The position numbers and the translations under genes are program-made. Below are positions 1 through 8,345 of a DNA stretch of 64,000 bases, piece by piece (within the stretch, counting starts at the first letter, position 1; every line of letters starts with the position of its first letter). The notes beneath the pieces were generated by a model that was given only the letters and a program-made list of their open reading frames with translations, had not been told where the DNA came from and searched no databases. Origin of the DNA: UMGS1498 sp900552335 (GTDB taxonomy: Bacteria > Bacillota_I > Bacilli_A > RF39 > UBA660); contig CABSFU010000004.1 in assembly GCA_902477075.1 (NCBI GenBank), positions 1 through 64,000 on the forward strand, in the 5' to 3' direction.

Positions 1-480
1 TCAGATGCAACAAGCGGAATACAAGCAATGCAGTATGAAGTATATTTAAATGGAAATCAAGTAGATGCCAATCAATATTACAAAAGTTCTACTTATTCTA
101 GAACGTTAACATATGGAACATGGGATATTTATGTAAAAACATTAGATAATGCCAACAATTGGTATAGCACAAATTGGACACATTATACTTATTATGTTAA
201 TGTTTGTGGAAGTACACGTTCTAGCGCGAGCAATGGACATTGGGGAAGCTGTAGTGCAGATTGTGGAGGCGGAACACAATATTATTATGAAAATAGAACA
301 TATTACAGTAACCTAACAGGAGAATATTGTGGAAGCAGTTTCAATGTGAATACAGGAAGATATCAAAGCTGTAATACTGGTTCATGCGGAGGAGGCGGTC
401 ATAGTTGCTGCGGTGGATGTGTGGGATGCTATCCTTGTGGTAATGAGGTCTGTGGCTGTTCGACTAGCTGGACATGTTAG
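1..480 (+). CDS. C-terminal fragment of a secreted cysteine-rich surface protein
   Basis: The reading frame is open from base 1, so the gene starts before the window and only its last 159 residues are visible. The first part (ending near base 200) reads like an extracellular Ig-like repeat, with a DATSGI start and alternating hydrophobic residues. The rest is very rich in Cys and Gly and contains a WGSC-SADCGGG signature resembling a thrombospondin type-1 repeat, then CxC, CCGGC and CGNEVCGC clusters at the C-terminus. No sortase motif or membrane anchor is seen. Inference: an exported protein stabilised by disulfides or metal. The exact family is not identified. Confidence 0.6.
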   Translation, partial: SDATSGIQAMQYEVYLNGNQVDANQYYKSSTYSRTLTYGTWDIYVKTLDNANNWYSTNWTHYTYYVNVCGSTRSSASNGHWGSCSADCGGGTQYYYENRTYYSNLTGEYCGSSFNVNTGRYQSCNTGSCGGGGHSCCGGCVGCYPCGNEVCGCSTSWTC

Positions 481-558
481 TAATTATTAAAAATAAATTA
501 GAAAGAATAATAATTTTGAAAATGCAAATGATATATAAAATTATTATATGGGAAAACA

Positions 559-999
559 ATGAACAAAAAAATAATAATTTCAATAATCTTTTTACTTCTT
601 TTAGTTGGTATAATCTTATTTGGATTATGTGACAGAAGGAAAAAAGACGAAAATGGCAATTATATTTATATATGTAAGAGTTATCAAAATGATTTGCAAA
701 GTAAAACTATAGCAATTTATAAATTAAAAATAAATAATGAAAATAATATCGTTCATTTATATAAAGGAAAACAATATATATTTTCAGACAAAATAGACTA
801 TTTTACTATGGTTCATGATGTAAGTTCAAAAAATGTGGATTATGAAGTAAATTTTGAAACTTTAACGATTACAATTAATGGTTATGATGAACCGTTAGTA
901 GATAAAAATGGTAATGTAATTAATCCAAATTACAAGGAATATAGGAAACAATATATTGATGAAAATTATCAATGTTATTTTGAAAAAAAATCATTCTAA
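559..999 (+). CDS. hypothetical membrane-anchored protein
   Basis: This is a 146-residue protein. Residues 4-24 form one strongly hydrophobic segment after a short basic N-terminus, and a polar Lys/Asn-rich domain follows, so it is probably an N-terminally anchored extracytoplasmic protein. No lipobox is convincing (the Cys follows GLC but lacks a good preceding consensus). I do not recognise the family. A terminator follows directly, so it ends its transcription unit. The Shine-Dalgarno sequence is weak (GGGAAAAC before the ATG). Confidence 0.55.
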   Translation: MNKKIIISIIFLLLLVGIILFGLCDRRKKDENGNYIYICKSYQNDLQSKTIAIYKLKINNENNIVHLYKGKQYIFSDKIDYFTMVHDVSSKNVDYEVNFETLTITINGYDEPLVDKNGNVINPNYKEYRKQYIDENYQCYFEKKSF

Positions 1000-1026
1000 A
1001 TGTTAGAAATTGATTTTATAGACCAA

Positions 1027-1053
1027 AAGAGTATTTTCCATACTCTTTTTATT
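1027..1053 (+). terminator. intrinsic terminator
   Basis: The arms AAAGAGTA (1027-1034) and TACTCTTT (1041-1048) are perfectly complementary and followed by T-rich sequence. It ends transcription of the preceding small gene. Confidence 0.75.
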
Positions 1054-1080
1054 GACGAACATTTGTTTTTATAATATAAT
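1052..1080 (+). promoter_or_regulatory. sigma-A-type promoter of recX
   Basis: A -35 box TTGACG (1052-1057), a 17-base spacer and a perfect -10 box TATAAT (1075-1080) lie 16 bases before the recX start. Confidence 0.8.
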
Positions 1081-1095
1081 GAATTTGGTGATATC

Positions 1096-1848
1096 ATGGA
1101 AGTCAAAAAAATAAAGAAATTAAAAAATGGAAAATATAAACTACAATTGGATAATGATCAAAAAATTGTTACCTATGATGAAGTTATTTTAAATCATCAT
1201 TTATTATATGATAAAAATATAGATGAAGATTCTCTAAATAAAATTCAAATTGATACAAATTATTATGATATTTATTCGAAGGTGTTAAATTATATGTCTA
1301 CTAGAATGCGTTCTAGAAAAGAGATTATAGAATATCTTAATAGGAAGAGAGTAGATGAATTTGATTCTAAAAAAATATTAGATAATTTGGTCAAGCTAAA
1401 TTTAGTGAATGATGAAGCATTTTCTAAAGCGTATATTTCTGATAAAATATATTTAAATCATTATGGAAGAAATAGGATAAAAAAAGAATTGTTAGAACAT
1501 GATATTAGTGAAGAAATAATAGAAAAAAATTTAAGTCTTTATGATGACGATATATGGAAACAGAACTTAAAATCTTTAATAGAGAAGAAAATAAAAACTA
1601 CGACTTATTCTGGTTATATATTGAAACAAAAACTAATTTATGAATTTAGTAATCAGGGATACGACAGAAGTATGATACAAGCAGTTTTGGAAGAAATTGA
1701 GCTACCTAATCATTTACAAAAGGATTATGATAAAATTTACCAACAATTATCTAAAAAATATTCAGGTGAAATATTAAAAAATAAAATAAAGACAAAATTA
1801 TATACCAAAGGGTATTCGTCAGAAGAAATTAATGAAATATGCAATTAA
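1096..1848 (+). CDS. recX: RecX regulatory protein
   Basis: This 250-residue protein has the RecX pattern of repeated three-helix modules. A module with LNYMSTRMRSRKEI and VNDEAFSKAYISDKI-like segments lies at residues 60-130, and further degenerate modules reach the C-terminus, matching the long form found in Bacillota. RecX binds RecA filaments and limits RecA recombinase and SOS activity in the cytoplasm. The gene stands alone between its own promoter and a shared terminator with the convergent foldase gene. The start is the ATG after GGTGAT. Confidence 0.85.
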   Translation: MEVKKIKKLKNGKYKLQLDNDQKIVTYDEVILNHHLLYDKNIDEDSLNKIQIDTNYYDIYSKVLNYMSTRMRSRKEIIEYLNRKRVDEFDSKKILDNLVKLNLVNDEAFSKAYISDKIYLNHYGRNRIKKELLEHDISEEIIEKNLSLYDDDIWKQNLKSLIEKKIKTTTYSGYILKQKLIYEFSNQGYDRSMIQAVLEEIELPNHLQKDYDKIYQQLSKKYSGEILKNKIKTKLYTKGYSSEEINEICN

Positions 1849-1849
1849 A

Positions 1850-1873
1850 AAAGACTTCAATGAAGTCTTTTTT
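1850..1873. terminator. bidirectional terminator between recX and the foldase gene
   Basis: AAAGACTTCA (1850-1859) and TGAAGTCTTT (1861-1870) form a near-perfect palindrome with A-rich and T-rich flanks. It can stop transcription from both convergent genes. Confidence 0.8.
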
Positions 1874-3062
1874 AAGCTTTAATTGTTTTGTTATATGCAT
1901 TTTCAATAGTTGTATCATTAATTTTTAAATTATATTCTTTTCTAATACTGTCCCATGTAGTAGTATATAAGTTACTATCGCTAGAAAGTTTAGATTCTAT
2001 AATTTCATTAGTTAAATCAGTTTTCATATTTTCAAGTGCTTCTTTATCAGTTTTACTAACTCTTAAAATAATGTGATATCCATATTTACTTTTAACTGGT
2101 TCAGAAGTATAAGAACCATCACTTAATTCTTTAACAGCATTGAAGAATTCATCTACAACATCACCTTTTGTGAAGTTTTCAATTAATCCATCCTTGTCTT
2201 TAGAACCAGAATCGGTTGAGTAAGAACTTACTAGAGAACTCCAATCTTCTCCATTATTTAATTTAGTGATTACTTCATTAGCAGTATTTTTAGCAGTTTC
2301 TTCAGCTGCAGCTTTTTCTTCATCAGACATACTATCAGATGTATTTGGTGTAATTAAAATATGTTTTGCCGTATAAGTATCTTCTACATTTTCATCATAA
2401 TATTTTTGAATTTCTTCATCAGTTATATTTTTAGCAAGATATTTTTTAACAACCTCTTCTTTTAAAATACTAGATTTAATTTCACTTACTAATTCGTCTT
2501 CTGATGCATAACCATAATTTGATAAAACATCGCTCCATTTATATCCCATTTGTGTATATTGATTAGAAAGGGAAGAAACTTGTTCTTTCGCTTTTTCTTC
2601 AGCGCCCTTAGTATCAGTGATTTCTCTTTCAATAATAGTATTATCAATCATATTGACTAATTCATTTGTACCATATTTTTCTTTAATAGAATCATATAGT
2701 TCATCTGCTGTAATATTTTTATTGTCAATAGATGCAACAATTTCTTTTCCATCACTTAATTTTACTTTATGACCTAGTGCAATTAAGACAATATTAATAA
2801 TTAATAATAAGCAAATTACACATAAGAAAATTAAAGTAAGATTTTCTTTTACAATTTCAGTAAAAGTTGGTTTTTTTTCATTTTTAGAAGAAACAACTTT
2901 TACTTCTTCCTTTTTTTCTGTAACAGGAATCACTTTTTCTACTTCTTTTTTAGAAACTTTTACTGTTTCTTTTTTTGGTGTAGTTTTACTACTTGTTTTT
3001 TTGACAGTTGTACTTGTCGTTTTTTTAGCACTTGTATTTTTACTATTTTTCTTTTCTGCCAT
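1872..3062 (-). CDS. PrsA/PpiC-type membrane-anchored foldase
   Basis: The 396-residue product is a parvulin-type peptidyl-prolyl isomerase. A Lys/Thr/Ser-rich cytoplasmic tail (about 1-70) precedes a single membrane helix (about 75-97). A SurA/PrsA-like N-terminal domain and a PpiC domain follow (about 230-335, with KHILITPN and KYGYHIILR signatures). PrsA proteins fold secreted proteins outside the membrane. Unlike classical PrsA this protein has no lipobox and is held by a transmembrane helix behind a long basic tail. The start MAEKK at 3062 has an ideal AAAGGAGG site; a longer reading from 3083 would run through that site. Confidence 0.8.
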   Translation of the reverse strand: MAEKKNSKNTSAKKTTSTTVKKTSSKTTPKKETVKVSKKEVEKVIPVTEKKEEVKVVSSKNEKKPTFTEIVKENLTLIFLCVICLLLIINIVLIALGHKVKLSDGKEIVASIDNKNITADELYDSIKEKYGTNELVNMIDNTIIEREITDTKGAEEKAKEQVSSLSNQYTQMGYKWSDVLSNYGYASEDELVSEIKSSILKEEVVKKYLAKNITDEEIQKYYDENVEDTYTAKHILITPNTSDSMSDEEKAAAEETAKNTANEVITKLNNGEDWSSLVSSYSTDSGSKDKDGLIENFTKGDVVDEFFNAVKELSDGSYTSEPVKSKYGYHIILRVSKTDKEALENMKTDLTNEIIESKLSSDSNLYTTTWDSIRKEYNLKINDTTIENAYNKTIKA

Positions 3063-3225
3063 TTTAAATCCTCCTTTGTACAATAATCATTGTATCAAAA
3101 AAAACTTATAAATACAACAAAATAAAAGGTTTTACAAGAAATTTTCACAAACTATAGGTAGAATGACGCACCATTTTTGAGTTCTACCATAGAATATATC
3201 GAAAGATAAAAAAGGAGGAATGCTT

Positions 3226-3309
3226 ATGTGTAATACAGGAGTATCTGGAGCTGCTATCGTTTTAGTATTATTTATTCTTTTAATTATCATATTAGGAGCT
3301 TATATTTAA
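3226..3309 (+). CDS. YjcZ-like sporulation micro-protein (27 aa)
   Basis: This 27-codon frame encodes a polar start (MCNTGVSG) and a single hydrophobic helix ending in GAYI. That is the pattern of the YjcZ/YczN family of tiny sporulation membrane proteins. An AAGGAGGA site lies 6 bases before the ATG. It is directly followed by a second small membrane peptide and then spoIIGA-sigE, which supports a spore-related role. Assignment rests on pattern and context only. Confidence 0.65.
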   Translation: MCNTGVSGAAIVLVLFILLIIILGAYI

Positions 3310-3321
3310 GGAGGTGTAACT

Positions 3322-3456
3322 ATGGCTTGTTCAAATTCTTGCAATGAAACCCATACAAATTGCTCAAATACAACAAATAGTGGAGCTTCTTATGTTTGCA
3401 TTATTGTTCTATATATTTTACTAGCAATTATTATTGGTTCATTTATTGTTTACTAA
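3322..3456 (+). CDS. small membrane peptide (44 aa), probably sporulation related
   Basis: The product has a Cys/Asn-rich head (about 25 residues with four Cys) and one C-terminal hydrophobic helix. It starts 12 bases after the preceding micro-protein with an AAGGAGG site overlapping that stop codon, so the two are almost surely co-expressed. The hydrophobic half resembles YjcZ-like peptides. Metal binding by the Cys cluster is possible but not shown. Confidence 0.6.
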   Translation: MACSNSCNETHTNCSNTTNSGASYVCIIVLYILLAIIIGSFIVY

Positions 3457-3475
3457 AACCTTAATAAGCAAATAT

Positions 3476-3504
3476 AAAACGACATATTTAATTATGTTGT
3501 TTTA
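3476..3504 (+). terminator. terminator-like hairpin
   Basis: AAAACGACATA pairs with TATGTTGTTTT (one G-T pair) and a T-rich tail follows. It separates the two small genes from spoIIGA. Confidence 0.6.
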
Positions 3505-3527
3505 TTATACTTATTTTGGGTGGTAAA

Positions 3528-4316
3528 ATGAAAATATATATTGATTTGATTTTACTGTTAAATTTTGGATTTGATTTTTTACTCTTACTGACTACATCTT
3601 ATTTATTAAAAAGAAATGCTTCTATTTTAAAATTAATTTTAGGTGCTTTATTTGGTAGTTTGAGTACTTTATTTTTGTTCTTTTCTATTTCTAATTTTAC
3701 CCTTTTTCTTTTCAAAGTAGGGATTAGTATAGGAATGATTTTGATTTCTTTTCAATTTAAAAATATTCATTTCTTTTTAAAGAATATCATCTATCTCTAT
3801 TTTAATAGTATGATTTTAGGAGGATGTTTATACTTTTTTAATATTCAATTTTCTTATAAACAAGTAGGCCTTATTTTTTATCACAATGGATTAAGCATTA
3901 ATTTTATAATATTGATTTTTGGATCTCCATTATTTCTTTATTTTTATATTAAACAGTTAAAACAATTAAAATCAAATCAAAAATGTTACTATCCTATCGA
4001 CTTTACATTGCAGAATGAATATCACCTAACAGGGTTTATAGATACTGGAAACCAAACAAAATCGATATACTCTAAAAAAGGTATTCATATTATCAATAAA
4101 AATATTATTTTAGAAGAATTGCCTTATTTTTATGAGCCAATAACAACAATGTCTGGTACGATGCTTATGAAATGTTTTAAAGTAAATGAGGCAACAATTG
4201 GTGATAAAAAATTCAAAAATGTCATATTTGGTATAAGTAAAGAATATTTTAAAATAGATGCAGATGTTATATTAAATGCAAGTATAAAGGAGGAACTAAA
4301 TGATAAAATGGATTAA
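3528..4316 (+). CDS. spoIIGA: SpoIIGA, pro-sigma-E processing aspartic protease
   Basis: The 262-residue product has about five membrane segments in residues 1-155 and a cytoplasmic domain. The latter carries the protease signature LTGFIDTGN near residue 170, whose Asp is the catalytic residue of this family. SpoIIGA sits in the asymmetric septum and cleaves pro-sigma-E in the mother cell when signalled by SpoIIR. The protein is shorter than the B. subtilis form (309 aa), lacking the end of the C-terminal domain. The ATG at 3528 follows GGGTGG. The last 17 bases overlap sigE, so the two are translationally coupled. Confidence 0.85.
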   Translation: MKIYIDLILLLNFGFDFLLLLTTSYLLKRNASILKLILGALFGSLSTLFLFFSISNFTLFLFKVGISIGMILISFQFKNIHFFLKNIIYLYFNSMILGGCLYFFNIQFSYKQVGLIFYHNGLSINFIILIFGSPLFLYFYIKQLKQLKSNQKCYYPIDFTLQNEYHLTGFIDTGNQTKSIYSKKGIHIINKNIILEELPYFYEPITTMSGTMLMKCFKVNEATIGDKKFKNVIFGISKEYFKIDADVILNASIKEELNDKMD

Positions 4317-4983
4317 GCAGTTATTACACAAAATTTTTAAAAGTGGTTTATATTTTGTTGGAAGTAGTGATAAATTACCAGAGCCACTTTCTAAGGAAGA
4401 AGAAACAGAGTATGTCTTAAGAAGTATGGATGGTGATTTAGAAGCAAAAAACAAATTAATAGAACATAACCTACGATTAGTAGTCTTTTTAGCCAAAAAG
4501 TATGAAAATACTTTGGTTGATTTAGAGGACTTAGTTAGTATTGGAACGATTGGATTAATTAAAGGTATCAGCACATATAAGTTGGATAAAAATATTAAAT
4601 TGGCAACTTATGCCTCTAGATGTATTGATAATGAAATATTGATGTTTTTAAGAAAAAATAAAAGACGAAAAACGGAAATTAGTTTTGAAGATAGTTTAAG
4701 TTACGATGGAGAAGGCAATGAACTTCATTTAGAAGATATTTTAGGTACAGAATCAGATATTGTTACAAAAGGATTAGAAGAAGAAACGGAAAAAAGACTA
4801 TTACATAATGAAATTGTTAAATTAAATGATCGTGATAAATTAATTATGACTTTACGTTATGGATTATTTGACAAAGAAGAAATGACACAAAAAGAAGTTG
4901 CAGAATATTTAGGAATTAGTCAATCTTATATTTCAAGAATTGAAAAGAAAATTATTAAGAAAATTAAAATGAATGTTGGTTGA
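4300..4983 (+). CDS. sigE: sporulation sigma factor sigma-E (pro-form)
   Basis: This 227-residue sigma-70 family protein begins with a basic amphipathic pro-sequence (MIKWIKQLLHKIF), as in pro-sigma-E. Region 2 (NLRLVVFLAKKYENT, DLEDLVSIGTIGLIKG, YASRCIDNEILMFLR) lies at about residues 45-120. Region 4 with a helix-turn-helix (TQKEVAEYLGISQSYISRIEK) lies at about 165-220. It directs mother-cell gene expression after cleavage by SpoIIGA, whose gene overlaps the start. An AAAGGAGGAAC site lies inside spoIIGA. Confidence 0.92.
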   Translation: MIKWIKQLLHKIFKSGLYFVGSSDKLPEPLSKEEETEYVLRSMDGDLEAKNKLIEHNLRLVVFLAKKYENTLVDLEDLVSIGTIGLIKGISTYKLDKNIKLATYASRCIDNEILMFLRKNKRRKTEISFEDSLSYDGEGNELHLEDILGTESDIVTKGLEEETEKRLLHNEIVKLNDRDKLIMTLRYGLFDKEEMTQKEVAEYLGISQSYISRIEKKIIKKIKMNVG

Positions 4984-4989
4984 AATAAT

Positions 4990-5018
4990 TTGACAAAAAC
5001 TTATGAAAATGTTAAAAT
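4990..5018 (+). promoter_or_regulatory. sigma-A-type promoter
   Basis: TTGACA (4990-4995), 17 bases, then TAAAAT (5013-5018). It lies just past the sigE stop and drives the next gene. The TTG in this -35 box is in frame with that gene but is not its start. Confidence 0.75.
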
Positions 5019-5043
5019 AACCCACTGTTATAGGGGGTTATTT

Positions 5044-6561
5044 ATGTTATCAAGAAAAACAGAAATTCAAGAAATGAAAGATTTACTTACTAAAATTGGT
5101 CATTTAAAATTAACTTTAAATGAGAACGGATATCTTGTTAATAAACAGGAAATAGTAGATAAACTTTATTATCGAATTCAAGTTAAAATTGGTGAAAAAA
5201 GATTGGAAGAATTTAGTGAAACAGAATTAAACCAAATGCTTTATGATATTGATGAATGTTTATCTTGCATAGAAGGAAATCGTAAAAATTTTTTAATAGA
5301 AATGAAAGAAATGGTAAATACTAATTTAAAAAAGAAAACACTAGATCAAATAGAAAATATCAAAAGAAATAATAAAATGGGAAAAAGACATGTATACCAA
5401 ATAGACAGCTATATTGATATAGATACATTAAAAAATGTTATATACCCATTAATAGAGCCTAGTAAGTCAATTGACACAGTATCTCAGTCACTTATTGATT
5501 ATTTAAAAATAGATAGTTCTTCTTTAAAACATTCCGAAGTAACGATTCAAGTGTTGGATCAAAAAAAGGATTTAAAATCATATTTAGAGGCTTTCTATGT
5601 TTCTTTAGGAGTAAATGATGAATGGATCATTCAAAAATTAGATAAAGTTGGAATAAAAGAAAAAAATATAGATATTAAAGAATTCTTAAATTTATTAAAT
5701 AAAGTGATAAATCAAGAAGAACTTTTGGAAGAAATGAATGGGCTTGAAGATTATACAAATAATAATATTTCAGTTTTACTAGAAAAATATGGAATATCTT
5801 TAAATGAAAATAATATTACAAACTTTGTAGATTTTTTAAAACGACTTTCTTTTAATCATTTAGTTGAAAATCAATGCAATTTTCAGCCAATTCAAAGAAT
5901 GAAATATTACAATGAACAGAATGATGTTATTTGTAAAATCAAAATGGAAAGAAACAATCGTTTATTTACAACTTTAACAGAATTTGATGGCGAAATTTAC
6001 GAATCATTAAATTTTAAAGATGATGAAGAAGCTAAAAAATATCAAGAAGAAAATAATATTGAAGAAGATTTATCAGAGGATGTAGTTAGTGTACTTCATT
6101 TTCATTCGGAATCTATTTTAAATGATTGGTATAATAAGCTAACAATTTTAAAATATCGTAAAGGATGTATGTACATTAATTATGGAGAAAGACTATTTGT
6201 ATTAAATAAAGTAAACAATTGTAGTATTACAGCAGAAGAAGTAGAGGCTTTAATAAAAGAATTTGAATATAGAGATATAGACAATGAATTTATCAAATAT
6301 GTTGTTCATGAATTAAAACAATTCCAAAAAAGTTTAATAGAAAAAAAGGATAGAAAAAAATTAAAAACAACACTAACAAATTCAAGTGAAACAACAGAAC
6401 TATATAATATGATTCATAAAAGAGAAAATAGTTTAGAAGAGTCTAAAAAAATATTAAATGATGAAAATTATGGAACTGATAAAACAATTTATTTGAAAAT
6501 AAAAGTAGTAAGTGATATACCGATTACTTTTGAAAAAAACACACAATTAGTATTGAAGTAA
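5044..6561 (+). CDS. hypothetical cytoplasmic protein (505 aa)
   Basis: I do not recognise this protein. It is soluble, acidic and helix-rich, with two long charged segments (about residues 1-120 and 430-480) that could form coiled coils, and no signal peptide or membrane segment. The start at 5044 follows an AGGGGGT site and the mapped promoter. The earlier in-frame TTG belongs to the -35 box. It lies between sigE and the small membrane gene before the OLE RNA, which gives no clear functional hint. Confidence 0.65.
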   Translation: MLSRKTEIQEMKDLLTKIGHLKLTLNENGYLVNKQEIVDKLYYRIQVKIGEKRLEEFSETELNQMLYDIDECLSCIEGNRKNFLIEMKEMVNTNLKKKTLDQIENIKRNNKMGKRHVYQIDSYIDIDTLKNVIYPLIEPSKSIDTVSQSLIDYLKIDSSSLKHSEVTIQVLDQKKDLKSYLEAFYVSLGVNDEWIIQKLDKVGIKEKNIDIKEFLNLLNKVINQEELLEEMNGLEDYTNNNISVLLEKYGISLNENNITNFVDFLKRLSFNHLVENQCNFQPIQRMKYYNEQNDVICKIKMERNNRLFTTLTEFDGEIYESLNFKDDEEAKKYQEENNIEEDLSEDVVSVLHFHSESILNDWYNKLTILKYRKGCMYINYGERLFVLNKVNNCSITAEEVEALIKEFEYRDIDNEFIKYVVHELKQFQKSLIEKKDRKKLKTTLTNSSETTELYNMIHKRENSLEESKKILNDENYGTDKTIYLKIKVVSDIPITFEKNTQLVLK

Positions 6562-6607
6562 AATATCTTTTTTGATATAATTTAATCTATGATAGAGGTG
6601 TGTGTTT

Positions 6608-6910
6608 ATGGATTTAATTATATTAGTAGTATTAGTATTAATTATTTTAATATGGTTTAGGAACTTTAATAGCTTTGTTTATTTTTTAGGAATAGCAGAA
6701 ATCTTTTTTAGAATTATGCATTTTATAGGTGATAATTTAGGCATTAAAGAAGTAAATAACGTAATTAATAAATATATCCCATCTTCTTTATTTTCTATTT
6801 TAGCAAACTATTCAAGTGGTTTACTATATACAATATTAAGTTGGGGACTTGTTATTTGCTTTATTATTTTAGAAGTAAGTTTAATTCGTTATTTCTTTAA
6901 AAGTCGTTAA
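6608..6910 (+). CDS. small integral membrane protein (100 aa)
   Basis: Hydrophobic stretches at about residues 2-18, 24-42 and 68-95 predict two to three membrane helices joined by a short polar loop (DNLGIKEVNNVINKYIPSS). The ATG at 6608 follows AGAGGTG by 7 bases. It ends about 15-20 bases before the OLE-like RNA and may share its transcript, which makes a link to that membrane-bound RNA worth testing. The family is not recognised. Confidence 0.65.
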   Translation: MDLIILVVLVLIILIWFRNFNSFVYFLGIAEIFFRIMHFIGDNLGIKEVNNVINKYIPSSLFSILANYSSGLLYTILSWGLVICFIILEVSLIRYFFKSR

Positions 6911-6924
6911 TAAAATGGCACATT

Positions 6925-7505
6925 ATTCTAGTCAATGGTATTTATTATGAGGGTGGAGATAAAAGGCCACTAAAGAGCATACCTGTGAAACTTCTGGTGT
7001 TTGCTTCTTACGCCCAGTTTGGGGTGAATGCTGGGAATGAAAATAGCGGGCAACCGTAATGGCATACGTCATTGACCCGTTATTTGTGGAGACCTATCAT
7101 TGTTAATTGCCTATACACAAATCTGTTGATGGACAATTGACGATCTAGGATTAAACCTACTATGTGGGGTAACTTACGAGTAGTGTAGCTTGTCTTGCGT
7201 GAAAATATGGGAATAAATGACAGATTATCTTATTTTGGCCAAAATAAGATAGTTATTGCTTTTTGAAACTGTTTTTGCAAAAAAGAATTAATAATAAATA
7301 GTTGGTGAGGAAATCTCCTAGAGTGTACATGAATATAGGATTGCAGTACGTACTCAGTGGTAATCAAGCCATACATTTGGAAACAATGTATTCATCTTTT
7401 TAAAGGGGAACCGCTTTACTGGTAACGGGAAGTAAAGATGAGGGAAATCCTGCTTGACCTTAAGGCGTAAAGTTTACTATATTGATAGCCATTATTAATA
7501 GAATA
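6925..7505 (+). ncRNA. ole: OLE RNA (ornate, large, extremophilic)
   Basis: About 580 bases without a coding frame but with higher GC than its surroundings and many complementary segments, for example GATAAGAT/ATCTTATT-type pairs around 7225-7255. Conserved-looking blocks occur near 6950-7090 (GCGGGCAACCG, TGACCCG) and near the 3' end (GGGGAACCGC, GTAACGGGAAG). OLE RNAs are about 600 bases and nearly always sit directly before the gene for membrane protein OapA, exactly the arrangement here. OLE forms a membrane-associated ribonucleoprotein linked to stress and Mg2+ responses. Ends are approximate. RNase P and group II intron signatures are absent. The call is from recall of the family plus context. 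Confidence 0.75.
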
Positions 7506-7506
7506 T

Positions 7507-7527
7507 AAGGATGTAAAATCCTTTTTT
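7507..7527 (+). terminator. hairpin with T-run after the OLE RNA
   Basis: AAGGAT (7507-7512) pairs with ATCCTT (7518-7523) and runs into six Ts. It is a possible 3' end of the RNA; the OapA ribosome site follows at once, so read-through could express OapA. Confidence 0.5.
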
Positions 7528-7537
7528 AGGTGATAGA

Positions 7538-8113
7538 ATGAAAAAAAATGATGGTATTCAAAAAGAGTTAAGAAAAAAGAAAAAAGAATTAGTAGATAAA
7601 AAATGGATTATACAAATTATAGGTATGGCTTTTTTAATTTCCTTTGCTTTTTCTTTTTTATCAGAAACAACAATACCAAAAGTAAATGTTTTTTTAGGAA
7701 TTATTATTTTAATTTTATTTATTTTAATTGGTATTCTGTTTGATATTATTGGTGTAGCGGTAACTTCTAGTGATGAAGCTCCTTTTCATTCGATGAATTC
7801 AAGAAAAGTAAAGGGTGCAGATATTGCGGTTATGTTAAAACAAAATGCCGATAAAGTTTCATCTTTTTGCAATGATGTAGTTGGGGATATTTGTGGTATT
7901 GTATCAGGAACAGCTGCTAGTATTATTGCTTTATCTCTTGCAGATACATTTCATATGAATAACTTTTTTATTACGTTATTTGTTACAGCTATTGTAGCTT
8001 CTCTTACAATTGGTGGCAAAGCTATTGGAAAAAGTTTTGCTATTAACAAGAGTAATTATATCTTATATGAGGTGTCAAAAATAATATCAAAAGTTTATAA
8101 AGTTAAAAAATAG
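7538..8113 (+). CDS. oapA: OLE-associated membrane protein OapA
   Basis: The 191-residue protein has a basic N-terminus (KKKKELVDKK), two membrane helices at about 25-45 and 52-75, a conserved polar segment (VTSSDEAPFHSMNSRKVKGA, about 80-100) and two more hydrophobic segments near 125-165. Length, topology and position directly after the OLE RNA match OapA, which binds OLE RNA at the membrane. The start follows TAGGTGAT. Confidence 0.75.
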   Translation: MKKNDGIQKELRKKKKELVDKKWIIQIIGMAFLISFAFSFLSETTIPKVNVFLGIIILILFILIGILFDIIGVAVTSSDEAPFHSMNSRKVKGADIAVMLKQNADKVSSFCNDVVGDICGIVSGTAASIIALSLADTFHMNNFFITLFVTAIVASLTIGGKAIGKSFAINKSNYILYEVSKIISKVYKVKK

Positions 8114-8138
8114 GTACTTGAAAAAGAGTATCTTTTTT
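8113..8138 (+). terminator. terminator of oapA
   Basis: GGTACT (8113-8118) pairs with AGTATC (8127-8132), followed by six Ts. Confidence 0.65.
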
Positions 8139-8197
8139 GATAAGATAGATGTGTAAATAAAAATAGTAATATAGTTTGTAGATAGTGAATTTTTTGT

Positions 8198-8242
8198 GTT
8201 TGCTGTATGCAAACGGGGGGGGTATTTTAAATACCTTTTTTT
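8198..8242 (+). promoter_or_regulatory. two hairpins and an eight-G tract ahead of the pilin-like gene
   Basis: GTTTGC/GCAAAC (8198-8214), then eight Gs (8215-8222), then GGTATTT/AAATACC (8221-8235) with a run of seven Ts. The second hairpin is terminator-like. The G tract could make expression of the downstream gene slippage-sensitive or permit alternative RNA folds; this is inference. Confidence 0.45.
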
Positions 8243-8345
8243 AAAAATTTAAATGCAATGCAATAGTTTACATTTAAATTTTAATATGATAAACTGTATG
8301 AAGAATAGGAAAATACAAATAATAAAAGAAGTGAGGAGTATGAAT

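Noticed and set aside
4990..5043. TTG start 18 codons upstream for the 505-aa protein
   Set aside because: The TTG is part of a consensus -35 box (TTGACA-17-TAAAAT), and the ATG at 5044 has a good ribosome site after the promoter.
6925..7505. RNase P RNA, tmRNA or group II intron
   Set aside because: The conserved RNase P motifs (GAGGAAAGTC, ACAGAAA) and tmRNA tRNA-like ends are absent, there is no intron-encoded reverse transcriptase and no GTGCG start. Size and the following OapA-like gene favour OLE.
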